Source of the DNA: Rossellomorea sp. y25
GTDB lineage: Bacteria; Bacillota; Bacilli; Bacillales; Bacillaceae_B
Assembly: GCF_038049935.1 (NCBI RefSeq)
Contig: NZ_CP145886.1
Location: 4,455,501 to 4,519,500 of the forward strand
Length of the DNA: 64,000 nucleotides
Reading direction: 5' to 3'
Part shown: positions 30,303-39,605 of the stretch, piece by piece
Layout of the letters: every line of letters starts with the position of its first letter
How positions within the stretch are numbered: position 1 is the stretch's first letter
Made by a program: the position numbers and the translations under genes
Notes under the pieces: generated by a model
Told to the model about the DNA's origin: nothing
The model's database searches: none
What the model saw: the letters and a program-made list of their open reading frames with translations, nothing else

Positions 30303-30426
30303 ATGTCCTAGTTTATGTGCAAACTGTGATTTAAGTGTACTTTTTTTCAAGCGTAAGGGCAAGATGTGAACGACATATTCAAAAAAATGTCATAGTTTGT
30401 TCACAAAAGAAATTTTTTCTATCTTT

Positions 30427-30930
30427 TTAAACTTTTAACGCTTCCTTTAATTCATCTTTTGAGCGTTCCCACATACCCTCATCATGCTTCTTCAAGAATT
30501 CGGAAAGAATCCCTTTCGACTTGTCGTCCAATTGATCGAGGACAATTTTCCTTTTAATCGATTTATCCATATTATTCACATGCTCCGGCATGGACTTGTA
30601 GCCTCTACGCTTCTCACGGTTCACAACCATTTCACAAGCCGTAACCCCCGCATAATAAGGACCGTTTTCCATACGGTCAATGGTCACCCAGATCAACCAA
30701 TACGGCTTACCGCCTGCTGAGTCCTCACGGTTATTCGTGAATTTTATCCCTTTTTCGATCGGGCTCCTCGCATGCATCGCTCCGATTTCAATCGTGGCTT
30801 CCCCTTCTTCGACATCAATCATTACAGGGGAAACATTATCTAGACTTAATGAGCCTACACCATAGCCACCGTGACCGTCCGTTGGGTCACTTTTGATGAT
30901 ATTAAATCCAATGTTCTTTTTCTTTTCCAT
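30427..30930 (-). CDS. ywhD: YwhD family protein
   Basis: 167-residue soluble protein of unknown function, conserved next to ywhC and pbpG in Bacillus. It begins MEKKKNIGFNIIKSDPTDGHGGYG and contains EATIEIGAMHARSPIEKGIKF in the middle and a Lys/Asp-rich helical end. No signal peptide or catalytic motif was seen. It is co-oriented with ywhC, whose stop is 30 nt upstream. Confidence 0.88.
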   Translation of the reverse strand: MEKKKNIGFNIIKSDPTDGHGGYGVGSLSLDNVSPVMIDVEEGEATIEIGAMHARSPIEKGIKFTNNREDSAGGKPYWLIWVTIDRMENGPYYAGVTACEMVVNREKRRGYKSMPEHVNNMDKSIKRKIVLDQLDDKSKGILSEFLKKHDEGMWERSKDELKEALKV

Positions 30931-30959
30931 GTATCTTCACTCCTTCAAAGTCGACATAC

Positions 30960-31646
30960 CTAGCTAAAGACTGAAAAAACAGTCGTAAAAATCGCACTGA
31001 AAGCCTGGTTTGTTGCTGTCATCCCACCTTGTAGCAACGGCCAGATTGTATACTCGTCAAGAGGTGTAATCACGATGATCAGGAATAAAACGACTCCATA
31101 CTGTTCATACTGAGTCAATTTTGCCCTGATATGATTCGGTGACAGGTCCTCTATGATCCGGTATCCATCCAGCGGAGGGAACGGCAGTAAGTTAAACACA
31201 AATAACAACACATTCAGATACACAATCATCTGCAAAAGATCGATGACAAAAGGAGGAACCCCTACTCCACCAGTTACTCCTACAAAAAAATAAAAAAATC
31301 CAAATGCAATGAATGCAAGTAAGAAATTACTCAGGGGACCTGCCACTGAAACTAATACCCCTGCCAAACGGGGATTTTTAAACCGGGATCTCATGACCGG
31401 CACAGGACGCGCCCAGCCAAACCCCGCAATTAATATTAAAATGGTTCCAAGTGGATCCAGATGTTGAATCGGATTTAATGTGAGTCGTCCTTGATCTTTC
31501 GCTGTCGTATCACCAAATTTGTATGCCACAAACGCATGGGCAAACTCATGAACTGTAAAGGCCATGACCAGGGCGATCACCACAAACGGAAGCTCTTCCA
31601 ACCGAAAGACGGAAAATGACTCAAAAATAGAGCTAAATGTATCCAA
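30960..31646 (-). CDS. ywhC: Site-2-protease-like membrane metalloprotease (YwhC)
   Basis: M50-family intramembrane protein of 228 residues with about five or six helices. The zinc motif HEFAH lies in FTVHEFAHAFVAYKFGD near residue 33 and the third ligand motif is LLPFPPLDGYRI, both intact. A TTG start follows AAAGGAG by eight nt. The natural substrate is unknown. It is the first gene of the ywhC-ywhD pair. Confidence 0.92.
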   Translation of the reverse strand: MDTFSSIFESFSVFRLEELPFVVIALVMAFTVHEFAHAFVAYKFGDTTAKDQGRLTLNPIQHLDPLGTILILIAGFGWARPVPVMRSRFKNPRLAGVLVSVAGPLSNFLLAFIAFGFFYFFVGVTGGVGVPPFVIDLLQMIVYLNVLLFVFNLLPFPPLDGYRIIEDLSPNHIRAKLTQYEQYGVVLFLIIVITPLDEYTIWPLLQGGMTATNQAFSAIFTTVFSVFS

Positions 31647-31842
31647 AGTATGTACTCCTTTAAAAAATGGTTTACTTTCTTATTCAATAGTATACAGAAA
31701 AATTCCTGCATTCATGACAATTCCTATTTCTCATCATAACAAACTTGCTCTCACATCCCCTACCCATTACATTTAATAGGGAGGCAGAATGAACATGCCT
31801 ACCACCGATTGTACCAAAACAAAAAGCAAGGAGCGAATCATA

Positions 31843-32028
31843 ATGCCTTATATCACAGTAAAAATGCTTGAAGGCCGTTCAGAAGAACAAAAACGCGCCC
31901 TCGTCGAAAAAGTAACCGAAGCCGTAAGTGAAACAACAGGGGCACCTGAAGAAAAAATCGTTGTCTTCATTGAAGAAATGACGAAAGGTCACTATGCGGT
32001 AGGTGGAAAACGTTTAAGTGATCAATAG
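31843..32028 (+). CDS. ywhB: 4-oxalocrotonate tautomerase-like protein (YwhB)
   Basis: 61-residue tautomerase-fold protein. The mature N-terminus would be Pro (MPYITVKMLEGRS), the catalytic residue of the family, and Arg/Phe positions around KIVVFIEEM are typical. AAGGAG is nine nt before the ATG; a longer in-frame start at 31789 would add 18 residues in front of Pro and destroy the active site. The tandem repeat array begins at its stop codon. Confidence 0.93.
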   Translation: MPYITVKMLEGRSEEQKRALVEKVTEAVSETTGAPEEKIVVFIEEMTKGHYAVGGKRLSDQ

Positions 32029-32551
32029 AAAAGCGGAAGGGCTTTGCCCAGAGGCGACAAGCATAAGACGAATCCGCACAAAAGGCGCTCTTTGCCTTTT
32101 TTGTGGATTTGGCTTATGACCTCGAGCCTCTAAGCCCTGGAGCTGGACATGTAGAAAAGCGGAAGGGGCTCGCTCTGGGGCGACAAGCATAAGACGAGTA
32201 ACCCGGAAAGGCGTTCTTTGCCTTTTTGGGTTACTTGGCTTATGACCTCGAGCCCCAAGCCCCTGGAGCTGGACATGTAGAAAAGCGGAAGGGGCTTGCT
32301 CTGGGGCGACAAGCATAAGACGAGTAACCCGGAAAGGCGTTCTTTGCCTTTTTGGGTTACTTGGCTTATGACCTCGAGCCCCAAGCCCCTGGAGCTGGAC
32401 ATGTAGAAAAGCGGAAGGGCTTTGCCCAGAGGCGACAAGCATAAGGCGAACCTGCCGGAAAGGCGCTCTTTGCCTTTTTGGCCAATTTAGCTTATGACCT
32501 CGAGGGACTAGCCGCCGGAGCTGTACAATAGAAAAGCGGAGGCGGCTTGAT
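32027..32551. repeat. 126-bp tandem repeat array of long hairpins (4.2 units)
   Basis: Units start at 32027, 32153, 32279, 32405 (125 bp) and 32530 (partial), each with AGAAAAGCGGA. Units 2 and 3 differ by one base. Each unit folds back on itself: outer GGGCTT/AAGCCC-type arms, CATAAG/CTTATG, and inner arms around AAGGCG-TTCTTT-GCCTTT. Inner arm sequences differ between units but remain complementary in units 1-3. All frames stay open because 126 is a multiple of three; no gene is inferred. Confidence 0.9.
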
Positions 32552-32580
32552 ACCCTATCCAAATTTTACCTGATCCTGCC

Positions 32581-32611
32581 AAAAAGGGGATCACTCCAAA
32601 GAGTGATCCCC
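32581..32611 (-). terminator. ywgA terminator
   Basis: Perfect 11-bp stem GGGGATCACTC / GAGTGATCCCC with a CAAA-type loop, then TTTTT on the minus strand. Confidence 0.88.
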
Positions 32612-32633
32612 ATCATTCATATTAAAACGTCCA

Positions 32634-33143
32634 CTATTGGACGATTTTTTTCATTTTTAATCCTTCGATGTATGCGAACGCTTCGTCAATTTCTTCTGTT
32701 GTATATTTCTGCTTACTCTTAAGTGTGAATACTTTCTCCACGACTTCTTCTTTTGGAAGGTTATCAAAATATAAGACTGTCGAAACTAGTTCAAGAAAGC
32801 GTGCTGATTGAATGTTCATATCGGTCAGGCAATCTCCTAAGCAGGGCATTTCTTTTTCATATATTTGCAGGAAGTCTTCTCCCTCTTTGGTGACGGTGTA
32901 GCGGTATTGATAATACCCGCCCTTTTTCTCCTTCACCTCGGAGATGAATCCCATATTGCAGAGCTCTTCCACCCGAAGCGTAAGCTCTTCCGAATACGGA
33001 CCATAAAAATGGAACTGAAATTTTTCCTGAAACGGGAATTCAAGCTTCTTCGCGATGAAGATCATCTTTTGAAGCTTTTTTCTTCCCACCACTTCACCTG
33101 AGGCTAAGAAGGCACTCATTAGTTTTGCATGATCTTTCAACAA
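32634..33143 (-). CDS. ywgA: YwgA family protein
   Basis: 169-residue protein of unknown biochemical role, resembling a winged-helix fold: GRKKLQKMIFIAKKLEF near the N-terminus, then FHFYGPYSEELTLRVEEL. This pattern recurs in YwgA and in antitoxin SocA/Panacea-like domains. A TTG start with AGGAG ten nt upstream is used. It follows ywfO on the same strand with a 58-nt gap. Confidence 0.88.
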   Translation of the reverse strand: MLKDHAKLMSAFLASGEVVGRKKLQKMIFIAKKLEFPFQEKFQFHFYGPYSEELTLRVEELCNMGFISEVKEKKGGYYQYRYTVTKEGEDFLQIYEKEMPCLGDCLTDMNIQSARFLELVSTVLYFDNLPKEEVVEKVFTLKSKQKYTTEEIDEAFAYIEGLKMKKIVQ

Positions 33144-33201
33144 TGTACGTCATCTCCTACTCCTAGTATTGCGTTTGTAGATCCTCATTGTGTCGCGTCG
33201 T

Positions 33202-34503
33202 TTATGTCAGTTCTAGGATCGTACGTATTTGTCTCTTAATATTTTTCTTCGTTGATTCGTCATATAGTAAATCCACCGGATAATATAATTTATGATCGGT
33301 TCGGCGTTTTCCGGAAATGGAATCGACGATATCCGACTGCCTCGATAACTCGCGCAGGTCATCATTTCTCATTAATAAATGAATCGGAAGCCGTTCTTCT
33401 TCCTCGCCCGGTCTGTAGAAATCGTATGGAAGGTCTGAAGATGAGTCTACCACTAAATAATAGTCAGGATCGATCCCCGCTTTTTTAAACAGGGTTTCAA
33501 GCTCACTGTGCTTCTTATATTCCTTCGCCGGATCAAATTCCACGTACTTAAATAAATTACGGTTCATGAACCGTTCACATAAGTCCCGTAAAATCGGATC
33601 CTCTTCTTCCTGCCAAATTTGAAAATAATACATAATGACCGCTTCATCCAGTTTTAAATAATCCTCAAGGGAAACCTCTTCTTCAAACAGGGAGTAAAAA
33701 TGGATCGGGCTTTGCTTAAAGGAATAAAACTCTTCATGGAGCTCCTTCGCTCTATGTAGAATCTTCGTTAAAATCACTTCTGCACTCCGGGTAACCGGAT
33801 GGAAATATACCTGCCAGTACATCTGATAGCGGCTCATAATATAGTCTTCCACTGCATGCATTCCGCTTTGTTTGATCACCACTTGGTCTTCACGGGGTCT
33901 CATGACACGAAGAATTCTCTCCATATCGAAATGACCGTAGCTGACTCCGGTAAAATAAGCGTCACGCTGCAAATAATCCATTCGGTCCGCATCGATCTGA
34001 CTTGAAATCAGGCTGACTACCAGTTTGTTCTCATACGTCTTCGCAATCACTTCCGCTACATGCTTCGGAAAATCCGGTCCCACTTTTCTGAGAACCGCAT
34101 TCACCTCTGTATCTCCTAAAATGATGGCTTGAGTGAAATGCTCGTGATCCAGGTGAAACACTTTTTCAAAGGAATGAGAAAACGGTCCATGCCCAAGATC
34201 ATGTAATAACGCAGCGCATAGAGACAATAATCGTTCATCCTGGTTCCACTCCGGCCTGCCGGCAAATACATCGTCCACGATTCGGCGGATGATCTCATAC
34301 ACTCCAAGAGAATGATTGAACCGGCTATGTTCCGCACCATGAAAGGTCAGGTAGGTGGTCCCCAGCTGCCTGATCCTGCGAAGTCGTTGAAACTCTTTCG
34401 TTCCAATCAAATCCCAAATCACGCGATCCCTTACATGAACATACCGATGAACAGGGTCTTTAAATACTTTTTCTTCATGTAATTTCTGCTTGGCATACTC
34501 CAT
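33202..34503 (-). CDS. ywfO: HD-domain phosphohydrolase YwfO
   Basis: 433-residue HD-superfamily enzyme; B. subtilis YwfO and relatives act on nucleotides (dNTPase-like proteins). The metal site is intact: HSRFNHSLG supplies His, ALLHDLGHGPFSHSFE supplies the HD pair and later His, and ISSQIDADRMDYLQRDA supplies the last Asp. The ATG follows GGAAGAGGG. Cellular substrate is not fixed by sequence. It is transcribed ahead of ywgA. Confidence 0.92.
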   Translation of the reverse strand: MEYAKQKLHEEKVFKDPVHRYVHVRDRVIWDLIGTKEFQRLRRIRQLGTTYLTFHGAEHSRFNHSLGVYEIIRRIVDDVFAGRPEWNQDERLLSLCAALLHDLGHGPFSHSFEKVFHLDHEHFTQAIILGDTEVNAVLRKVGPDFPKHVAEVIAKTYENKLVVSLISSQIDADRMDYLQRDAYFTGVSYGHFDMERILRVMRPREDQVVIKQSGMHAVEDYIMSRYQMYWQVYFHPVTRSAEVILTKILHRAKELHEEFYSFKQSPIHFYSLFEEEVSLEDYLKLDEAVIMYYFQIWQEEEDPILRDLCERFMNRNLFKYVEFDPAKEYKKHSELETLFKKAGIDPDYYLVVDSSSDLPYDFYRPGEEEERLPIHLLMRNDDLRELSRQSDIVDSISGKRRTDHKLYYPVDLLYDESTKKNIKRQIRTILELT

Positions 34504-34737
34504 CTTCTACCCTCTTCCTAAACTAGCATATTTCTATTATAGCGACTCTTTTCTTCGTATTCATCTCGAATTTTGTCGAAAAAAATAGGTATTTGGCCTT
34601 TGAATGATCAACCGCAAGCGTTCCAAATCCTTCAAAAAAAGTTGGACGCTTGACAAAACCTCTAAATAATAATTCTCTACCCCTTAACTAGTTTCCTTTT
34701 CCAAAGAGGCGCAAACCTTTATTTATTTTTATCCATA

Positions 34738-34768
34738 GAAAAGAAAAAACTCCCTCACTGGAAGTTTT
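34738..34768 (-). terminator. Terminator after the DUF1450 gene
   Basis: Minus-strand stem AAAACTTCC / GGGAGTTTT (one G-U pair) with a T-rich tail. A second inverted repeat (AAGCGTTCCAA / TTGGACGCTT, one bulge) lies at about 34614-34656 in the same gap. Confidence 0.65.
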
Positions 34769-34771
34769 CCT

Positions 34772-34996
34772 TTATTTCTTTATTTTCTTGATCACTTTCT
34801 CCATTAGCTCTTCTTCAGTCAACGCCGCTACAGGACGATTATTCACAAAGGCGAATGTCTTCTTGCGTCCTGGACCACAATAGGATTGACACGCAATATC
34901 GATCGGTGCCTCCGGGTCAATTTCTTTTAATTTGGGAATTAAGGTTTTTAGGTTAACGGCCTGACAATCATCGCAAACACGGAATTCGTTTGCCAT
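34772..34996 (-). CDS. DUF1450 protein (YuzB-like)
   Basis: 74-residue small protein with four Cys residues in the arrangement CDDCQ near residue 8 and [10 protein letters not shown] near residue 36, typical of DUF1450 and suggestive of a thioredoxin-like ferredoxin fold that might bind a metal or cluster. It begins [11 protein letters not shown], after GAAAGGG. It is a monocistronic gene between rsfA and ywfO. Function unknown. Confidence 0.85.
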   Translation of the reverse strand: MANEFRVCDDCQAVNLKTLIPKLKEIDPEAPIDIACQSYCGPGRKKTFAFVNNRPVAALTEEELMEKVIKKIKK

Positions 34997-35236
34997 CTGT
35001 CAACAACCCTTTCTATCTATTGAAATGGATTTCATTCGTCGTAAACATCGATTTATAGAATACAGTTTTCTGCAATGTTTTGCAAGAGAACATCGTTTCC
35101 AGCTTGTGGGAATCCTCACTTATACAACGAAACTAGCAGACAAAAAATAAATTTAACATATTCGTATAAAAACCTATAAAACTGTCCATCCTTTAACCAA
35201 CGAATCATTTAAGAAAACTATGGGAGTTGAGATGAA

Positions 35237-36055
35237 ATGATGATGAAAACAAGACAGGATGCCTGGACGGAAGAAAATGATCTATTATTAGCAGAAACGG
35301 TCCTTCGTCATGTAAGAGAAGGCAGTACACAATTAAATGCCTTTGAAGAAGTGGGAGACAAACTGAACCGCACATCTGCCGCATGTGGTTTCCGCTGGAA
35401 CGCAGTGGTGCGTCACCAATACGAGAAAGCTCTTCAACTAGCAAAAAAACAACGCAAGCAGCGCCACCGCATCCTCGGTAAAGATCAGGGCGGCAAGAAG
35501 AAGCTTTTATATCAGCCACCTACTCCTTCATTCGAAGATTTAGACGCTATGTCTCTATCAATGTCTGAAGCTGAGGAAGAAATGGAATTCGAGCAATACG
35601 AGAACTACGTACCAGAAACGGAACAACTGGGGAAAGAGTCCGAAGAAGCGCCGAACTTTGAAGTGGAAGTAAGCGAAGAACAAGCCTACGTTCCGCAGCA
35701 GGCACCTGCAGCTAACCATGTGGTAAAGCCTTCAGGACTAAAGGGTGAAGTGACACTAGAGAAAGTCATTGCGTTCCTGCAAAACCTGGCTCAAACCAAC
35801 ATGAATTCCGACTATGTAAAAATTGAGAATCAGAGATTAAAGCAAGAAATCGCCGAACTCAGAAAAGAAAACAGCGAGCTTGAAAAGAAAGTCAAAGCTC
35901 TTGAAAACAATTCCGTCACCATGCAGGAAGATTACGAAACACTTATGCAAATCATGAACCGTGCAAGAAAGCTTGTCCTTTTCGATGAAGACGATGCCAA
36001 AGCGCCACGATTCAAAATGGACCGTAACGGAAACTTAGAAAAAGTAGCTGAATAA
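35237..36055 (+). CDS. rsfA: Prespore regulator RsfA
   Basis: 272-residue regulator that tunes sigma-F-dependent genes in the forespore. The N-terminal Myb/SANT-like domain (residues 4-70) contains [20 protein letters not shown] and [15 protein letters not shown]. An acidic linker and a C-terminal coiled coil (about 180-235, [20 protein letters not shown]) follow, the known RsfA layout. GGGAG lies ten nt before the first of three consecutive ATGs. It lies on the plus strand among minus-strand genes. Confidence 0.93.
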   Translation: MMMKTRQDAWTEENDLLLAETVLRHVREGSTQLNAFEEVGDKLNRTSAACGFRWNAVVRHQYEKALQLAKKQRKQRHRILGKDQGGKKKLLYQPPTPSFEDLDAMSLSMSEAEEEMEFEQYENYVPETEQLGKESEEAPNFEVEVSEEQAYVPQQAPAANHVVKPSGLKGEVTLEKVIAFLQNLAQTNMNSDYVKIENQRLKQEIAELRKENSELEKKVKALENNSVTMQEDYETLMQIMNRARKLVLFDEDDAKAPRFKMDRNGNLEKVAE

Positions 36056-36066
36056 GCGTGATTCCC

Positions 36067-36098
36067 AACCAGTGCGTCTATGGGCGTGCTGGTTTTTT
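36067..36098 (+). terminator. rsfA terminator
   Basis: Stem AACCAG / CTGGTT extended inward by wobble pairs, followed by TTTTTT, 12 nt after the rsfA stop. Confidence 0.75.
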
Positions 36099-36126
36099 GG
36101 TTGGGTGGACAATTCTGACACCAACA

Positions 36127-36162
36127 TAAAAAGCCGGACCCCATTCCAACCGAAGTCCAGCC
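36127..36162 (-). terminator. lipL terminator
   Basis: Minus-strand stem GCTGGAC / GTCCGGC (one G-U pair) followed by TTTTT, just after the lipL stop. Confidence 0.72.
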
Positions 36163-36169
36163 ATCCCTT

Positions 36170-37012
36170 CTATCCCAAAAACTTCTCATTCCGATCAACG
36201 ACCCTCTGATAATACATTTCATACATTCCGTACTCTTCCCCTTGAAGTGCACTGCTATAAAATTCACCGCTGAACTCTTTTAAAGACTGAAGGAACCTGA
36301 GCATCACGTCTTGAATCGATAACTCGACTCCAAGCAGTTCCGATAAAGAAGCCATCACTTCAGGATCAATAACAGGAAACGTAAACTTCGTCGTTCCATC
36401 CTTCAAGCCGGTCTCATAAAAACGCTGAATCAGCCTCGCCCGTTCAGAACCGCTTCCATTGACGCAAAGGTACACCTGTACAGCTACTCCATTTCGGATT
36501 CTGCGCTGAGAAATGCCCGCAAATTTTTGATCATTGATACTTAAATCATAACTTCCAGGACAGTAGGACTGCGTGATTTCCTTCGCCTCGATCTTCACAT
36601 CAAAGTCCTTGAACATATCCTTCACAAGTAACCACATGGCATCGTAGCCACGATTAATATCGATCCCTTTTTCTGAATCGGGGAAAACCAATGATAGATT
36701 CAATACTCCTTCATCCAATACAACGGCAAGGCCTCCGGAGTTTCTTACGATATATTGATAGCCTTCTTCTTCCAACACCTTCAAGGCATCAGAAAGAAAC
36801 GGCAGCTTTGTATCCTGAATGCCCAGTACGACCGTATGATGGTGAACCCATGAGCGTGCCGTCGGGTCTGACTGAGCTGCTCCGATCGCCGTGCACAACG
36901 TATCATCCATGGCAAACGACTGCAGTGCCCCGAACATCGGTCCCAAGCTTGATTGATCGATCACTCTCCATCTATCTTGACGAAGCAGTGCATATGCTTT
37001 TTCCTTATCCAT
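36170..37012 (-). CDS. lipL: Octanoyl-[GcvH]:protein N-octanoyltransferase LipL
   Basis: Moves the octanoyl group from GcvH to E2 subunits in the Bacillus lipoate relay. The 280-residue protein has the biotin/lipoate ligase fold. The catalytic Cys falls at about residue 150 in [11 protein letters not shown], matching Cys150 of B. subtilis LipL (YwfL), and [13 protein letters not shown] marks the lipoyl-binding loop. The ATG follows AAGGAG by seven nt. It neighbours pta as in B. subtilis. Confidence 0.95.
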   Translation of the reverse strand: MDKEKAYALLRQDRWRVIDQSSLGPMFGALQSFAMDDTLCTAIGAAQSDPTARSWVHHHTVVLGIQDTKLPFLSDALKVLEEEGYQYIVRNSGGLAVVLDEGVLNLSLVFPDSEKGIDINRGYDAMWLLVKDMFKDFDVKIEAKEITQSYCPGSYDLSINDQKFAGISQRRIRNGVAVQVYLCVNGSGSERARLIQRFYETGLKDGTTKFTFPVIDPEVMASLSELLGVELSIQDVMLRFLQSLKEFSGEFYSSALQGEEYGMYEMYYQRVVDRNEKFLG

Positions 37013-37254
37013 AACGCTTCTCCTTCACTCACAACATGCGAGCTCATTATATCATATAATGGCGGGGTTGCTAAAAAGGGGTGGACAATCCAAGGGGGTT
37101 CGCTTTTCGTTTGAGGTTGATTACCTGTTAAAAACTACGGTCATTTTCACAGATGAATATTCCGATATATTTGCCTGTTAAAAAATGAGTGATATTTAAC
37201 AAGCCAAACGGTAAGTCTCTCCTGGTGCCAGGAACCAATCCAGCACACCCAAAC

Positions 37255-37288
37255 GAAAAAAAGCCGAACCCCAAAAGGATCCGGCTTT
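37255..37288 (-). terminator. pta terminator
   Basis: Minus-strand stem AAGCCGGATCC / GGGGTTCGGCTT with wobble pairs, followed by TTTTTTT. Confidence 0.82.
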
Positions 37289-37307
37289 CTTCACAACATC
37301 TATTAAA

Positions 37308-38279
37308 TTACAGCGCCTGAGCAGCCGTAATCAACGCAAGCTTATACACATCTTCTTCGTTACAGCCGCGTGAAAGATCGTTCACAGGTGCGTTCAGTCC
37401 TTGAAGGATTGGGCCGACTGCTTCGAAGTTTCCTAGACGCTGGGCGATTTTGTACCCGATGTTTCCTGCTTCAAGGCTCGGGAATACAAAGACATTCGCG
37501 TTACCTTGGATGTCTGCACCCGGTGCTTTTTTCTCTGCTACAGATGGGACGAATGCAGCGTCGAATTGGAATTCACCGTCGACAGTCAGTTCCGGTGCTT
37601 TTTCTTTTGCAACGGAAACGGCTTCAACCACTTTTTCCGTTTCAGGTGATTTAGCCGAACCTTTTGTAGAGAAGCTTAGCATTGCTACTCGTGGGTCGAT
37701 GTCAAACATTTCAGCTGTTTTCGCACTTTCGATCGCGATTTCAGCCAGATCCTGGCTGTCAGGTGAAATGTTGATCGCACAGTCAGCGAATACATACTTC
37801 TCTTCTTCACGTACCATGATGAAGACACCGGACGTTTTGCGGACGCCTTCTTTTGTTTTGATGATTTGAAGAGCCGGACGAACCGTATCAGCTGTCGAGT
37901 GAGCTGCCCCACTTACAAGACCGTGAGCTTTGCCCGTGTATACAAGCATCGTTCCGAAATAGTTTCCGTCTAATAGGATTCTTTTCGCATCTTCTTCTGA
38001 TGCTTTTCCTTTACGGCGCTCTACGAATGCCTTCACAAGCTCGTCCATTCCAGGGAATGATGCCGGGTCTACAACGTCACAACCGTCAAGCTTCACACCA
38101 AGCTGCTCGGCTTTTGCATTGACTTCATCCACGTTACCGACTACGATCGGTGTCAAGATGCCGTCACTCGCTAAACGGGAGGCTGCTGCCAGAATACGTT
38201 CATCTGTACCTTCAGGGAAAACGATTTTTAACTCTTTGCCTTTTACTTTATCTGTTAGTGTTGTAAATAAGTTGCTCAA
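37308..38279 (-). CDS. pta: Phosphate acetyltransferase
   Basis: Converts acetyl-CoA and phosphate to acetyl phosphate in acetate overflow metabolism. The 323 residues match the short Bacillus form. Conserved segments include LKIVFPEGTDERIL, GLVSGAAHSTADTVRPALQII, the Ser/Arg loop AMLSFSTKGSAKS and ANVFVFPSLEAGNIGYKI. A TTG start is used with GGAGG eight nt upstream. A perfect cre box and promoter-like boxes lie upstream with the spacing expected for CcpA activation. Confidence 0.97.
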   Translation of the reverse strand: MSNLFTTLTDKVKGKELKIVFPEGTDERILAAASRLASDGILTPIVVGNVDEVNAKAEQLGVKLDGCDVVDPASFPGMDELVKAFVERRKGKASEEDAKRILLDGNYFGTMLVYTGKAHGLVSGAAHSTADTVRPALQIIKTKEGVRKTSGVFIMVREEEKYVFADCAINISPDSQDLAEIAIESAKTAEMFDIDPRVAMLSFSTKGSAKSPETEKVVEAVSVAKEKAPELTVDGEFQFDAAFVPSVAEKKAPGADIQGNANVFVFPSLEAGNIGYKIAQRLGNFEAVGPILQGLNAPVNDLSRGCNEEDVYKLALITAAQAL

Positions 38280-38315
38280 TAGAGGGACCTCCTTGATTTA
38301 TACATATCCAATCTT

Positions 38316-38343
38316 AGAATACTCTTCTCATATAGGAATTCAA
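38316..38343 (-). promoter_or_regulatory. Candidate sigma-A promoter of pta
   Basis: Minus strand TTGAAT, 16 nt, TATTCT, giving a start near 38309, about 30 nt before the TTG codon. Its distance to the cre box (centre about -55) supports the choice. Confidence 0.55.
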
Positions 38344-38356
38344 GGAAAAGGGGAAA

Positions 38357-38370
38357 TGTTATCGGTTTCA
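38357..38370 (-). promoter_or_regulatory. CcpA cre box activating pta
   Basis: Minus strand TGAAACCGATAACA matches TGWAANCGNTNWCA at every defined base. It is centred about 55 bp upstream of the inferred transcription start, as reported for CcpA activation of B. subtilis pta. Confidence 0.75.
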
Positions 38371-38587
38371 TAGGAAAAGTCTTTGTTTTCTAATAATTCC
38401 TATTTCCTTCTACCCTTTTCTCTACACCCCTAAGCCTATGTAATAATCCACTAAGATAGTGTGTTCCACATATCCCTTGCCTATCCACTATTTGTGCCAT
38501 TTTATCGACATTGGGTTTTGTATTCTTACTCTAAGGTCAAACTATGATATAGTAAAGTTGGAAAAAGTACTTTAAGGAGTGATTACG

Positions 38588-39334
38588 TTGGCAGAACCGG
38601 CACAAACATTAGATGGTTGGTATTCCCTGCATGATTTTCGCGCGATGGATTGGACTACCTGGAAGATGCTTCCGAGTGAAGAAAGAGCCTCAGCGATTGC
38701 TGAATTCCACCGTTTCTTAGATAAGTTAAACAGCACGCAGGATGCAAAAGAAGGAAGTCACGCTCTTTACACCATCGTTGGTCAAAAAGCAGACTTCATG
38801 TTCATGATCCTTCGTCCTACGATGGAAGAACTGAATGAGCTGGAAAATGAATTCAACAAGCTGAAAATCGCTGAATTTACGATTCCGACATTCTCTTATG
38901 TTTCCGTTGTGGAACTTGGTAACTACATGCCTTCTGAAGGCGATCCTTATGAGAATCCATATGTACAGGAACGTATCTACCCGATCCTTCCGAAAGCGAA
39001 CCATATTTGCTTCTACCCAATGGACAAGCGTCGCCAGGGGAATGATAACTGGTATATGCTTCCTATGGAAGAGCGTCGTGACATGATGAGAAGTCATGGC
39101 ATGATCGGTCGTCAATACGCAGGAAAAGTAAAACAGATCATTACTGGTTCTGTCGGTTTTGATGATTATGAGTGGGGTGTTACCTTATTTGCTGATGACG
39201 TGCTTCAATTCAAAAAGCTTGTGTACGAAATGCGTTTTGATGAAGTAAGTGCGCGCTACGGCGAATTCGGTACCTTCTACGTAGGTAATCTATTAAAAGA
39301 AGAAGCGATTGCGAAATTCCTTCACGTGAACTAA
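38588..39334 (+). CDS. hemQ: Coproheme decarboxylase HemQ
   Basis: Last enzyme of the coproporphyrin-dependent heme pathway of Gram-positive bacteria; it turns coproheme into heme b with peroxide. The 248-residue chlorite-dismutase-like protein has the proximal heme His in [14 protein letters not shown] near residue 170 and the reactive Tyr upstream in [21 protein letters not shown] start is used with AAGGAG eight nt upstream; a GTG nine nt earlier lies too close to it. It is divergent from pta. Confidence 0.95.
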   Translation: MAEPAQTLDGWYSLHDFRAMDWTTWKMLPSEERASAIAEFHRFLDKLNSTQDAKEGSHALYTIVGQKADFMFMILRPTMEELNELENEFNKLKIAEFTIPTFSYVSVVELGNYMPSEGDPYENPYVQERIYPILPKANHICFYPMDKRRQGNDNWYMLPMEERRDMMRSHGMIGRQYAGKVKQIITGSVGFDDYEWGVTLFADDVLQFKKLVYEMRFDEVSARYGEFGTFYVGNLLKEEAIAKFLHVN

Positions 39335-39344
39335 ATACACTCTA

Positions 39345-39377
39345 AACGACAAGCTCTTGCGGCTTGTCGTTTTTTTA
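39345..39377 (+). terminator. hemQ terminator
   Basis: Stem ACGACAAGC / GCTTGTCGT, loop TCTTGCG, followed by TTTTTTT. Confidence 0.88.
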
Positions 39378-39605
39378 TGAAAAAGGCGCTTTTCGGAAAC
39401 ATTGTGGTTCAATAAGTTTGGTTGTGCAAGGGCTCTTCAATCAGTGTGCCTGGAACGGACAGGAACGGTCCATTTTTCACACAACCACTCATCTGAATAA
39501 AAATGGCCTCTCCCTCATTCAAAAAAACAAACGAATATATTTTTCTCCCCCCACATAGACATGAAATAGTGAGACATATAGCATCTCCTAAAGCGAGGTG
39601 GGAAT

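Noticed and set aside
30067..30369. Plus-strand frame with heptad-like repeats after pbpG
   Set aside because: It consists of the 21-bp repeat and runs through a terminator; no ribosome binding site.
32027..32551. CRISPR array
   Set aside because: Units are long (126 bp), contiguous and lack unique spacers; no cas genes are near.
32014..32562. Minus-strand frame of 182 codons with repeated segments
   Set aside because: The frame stays open only because the 126-bp repeat is a multiple of three; there is no ribosome binding site and no known domain.
34574..34580. TGTCGAA Spo0A box between the DUF1450 gene and ywfO
   Set aside because: A heptamer is expected several times by chance in 64 kb, and neither neighbour is a known Spo0A target.
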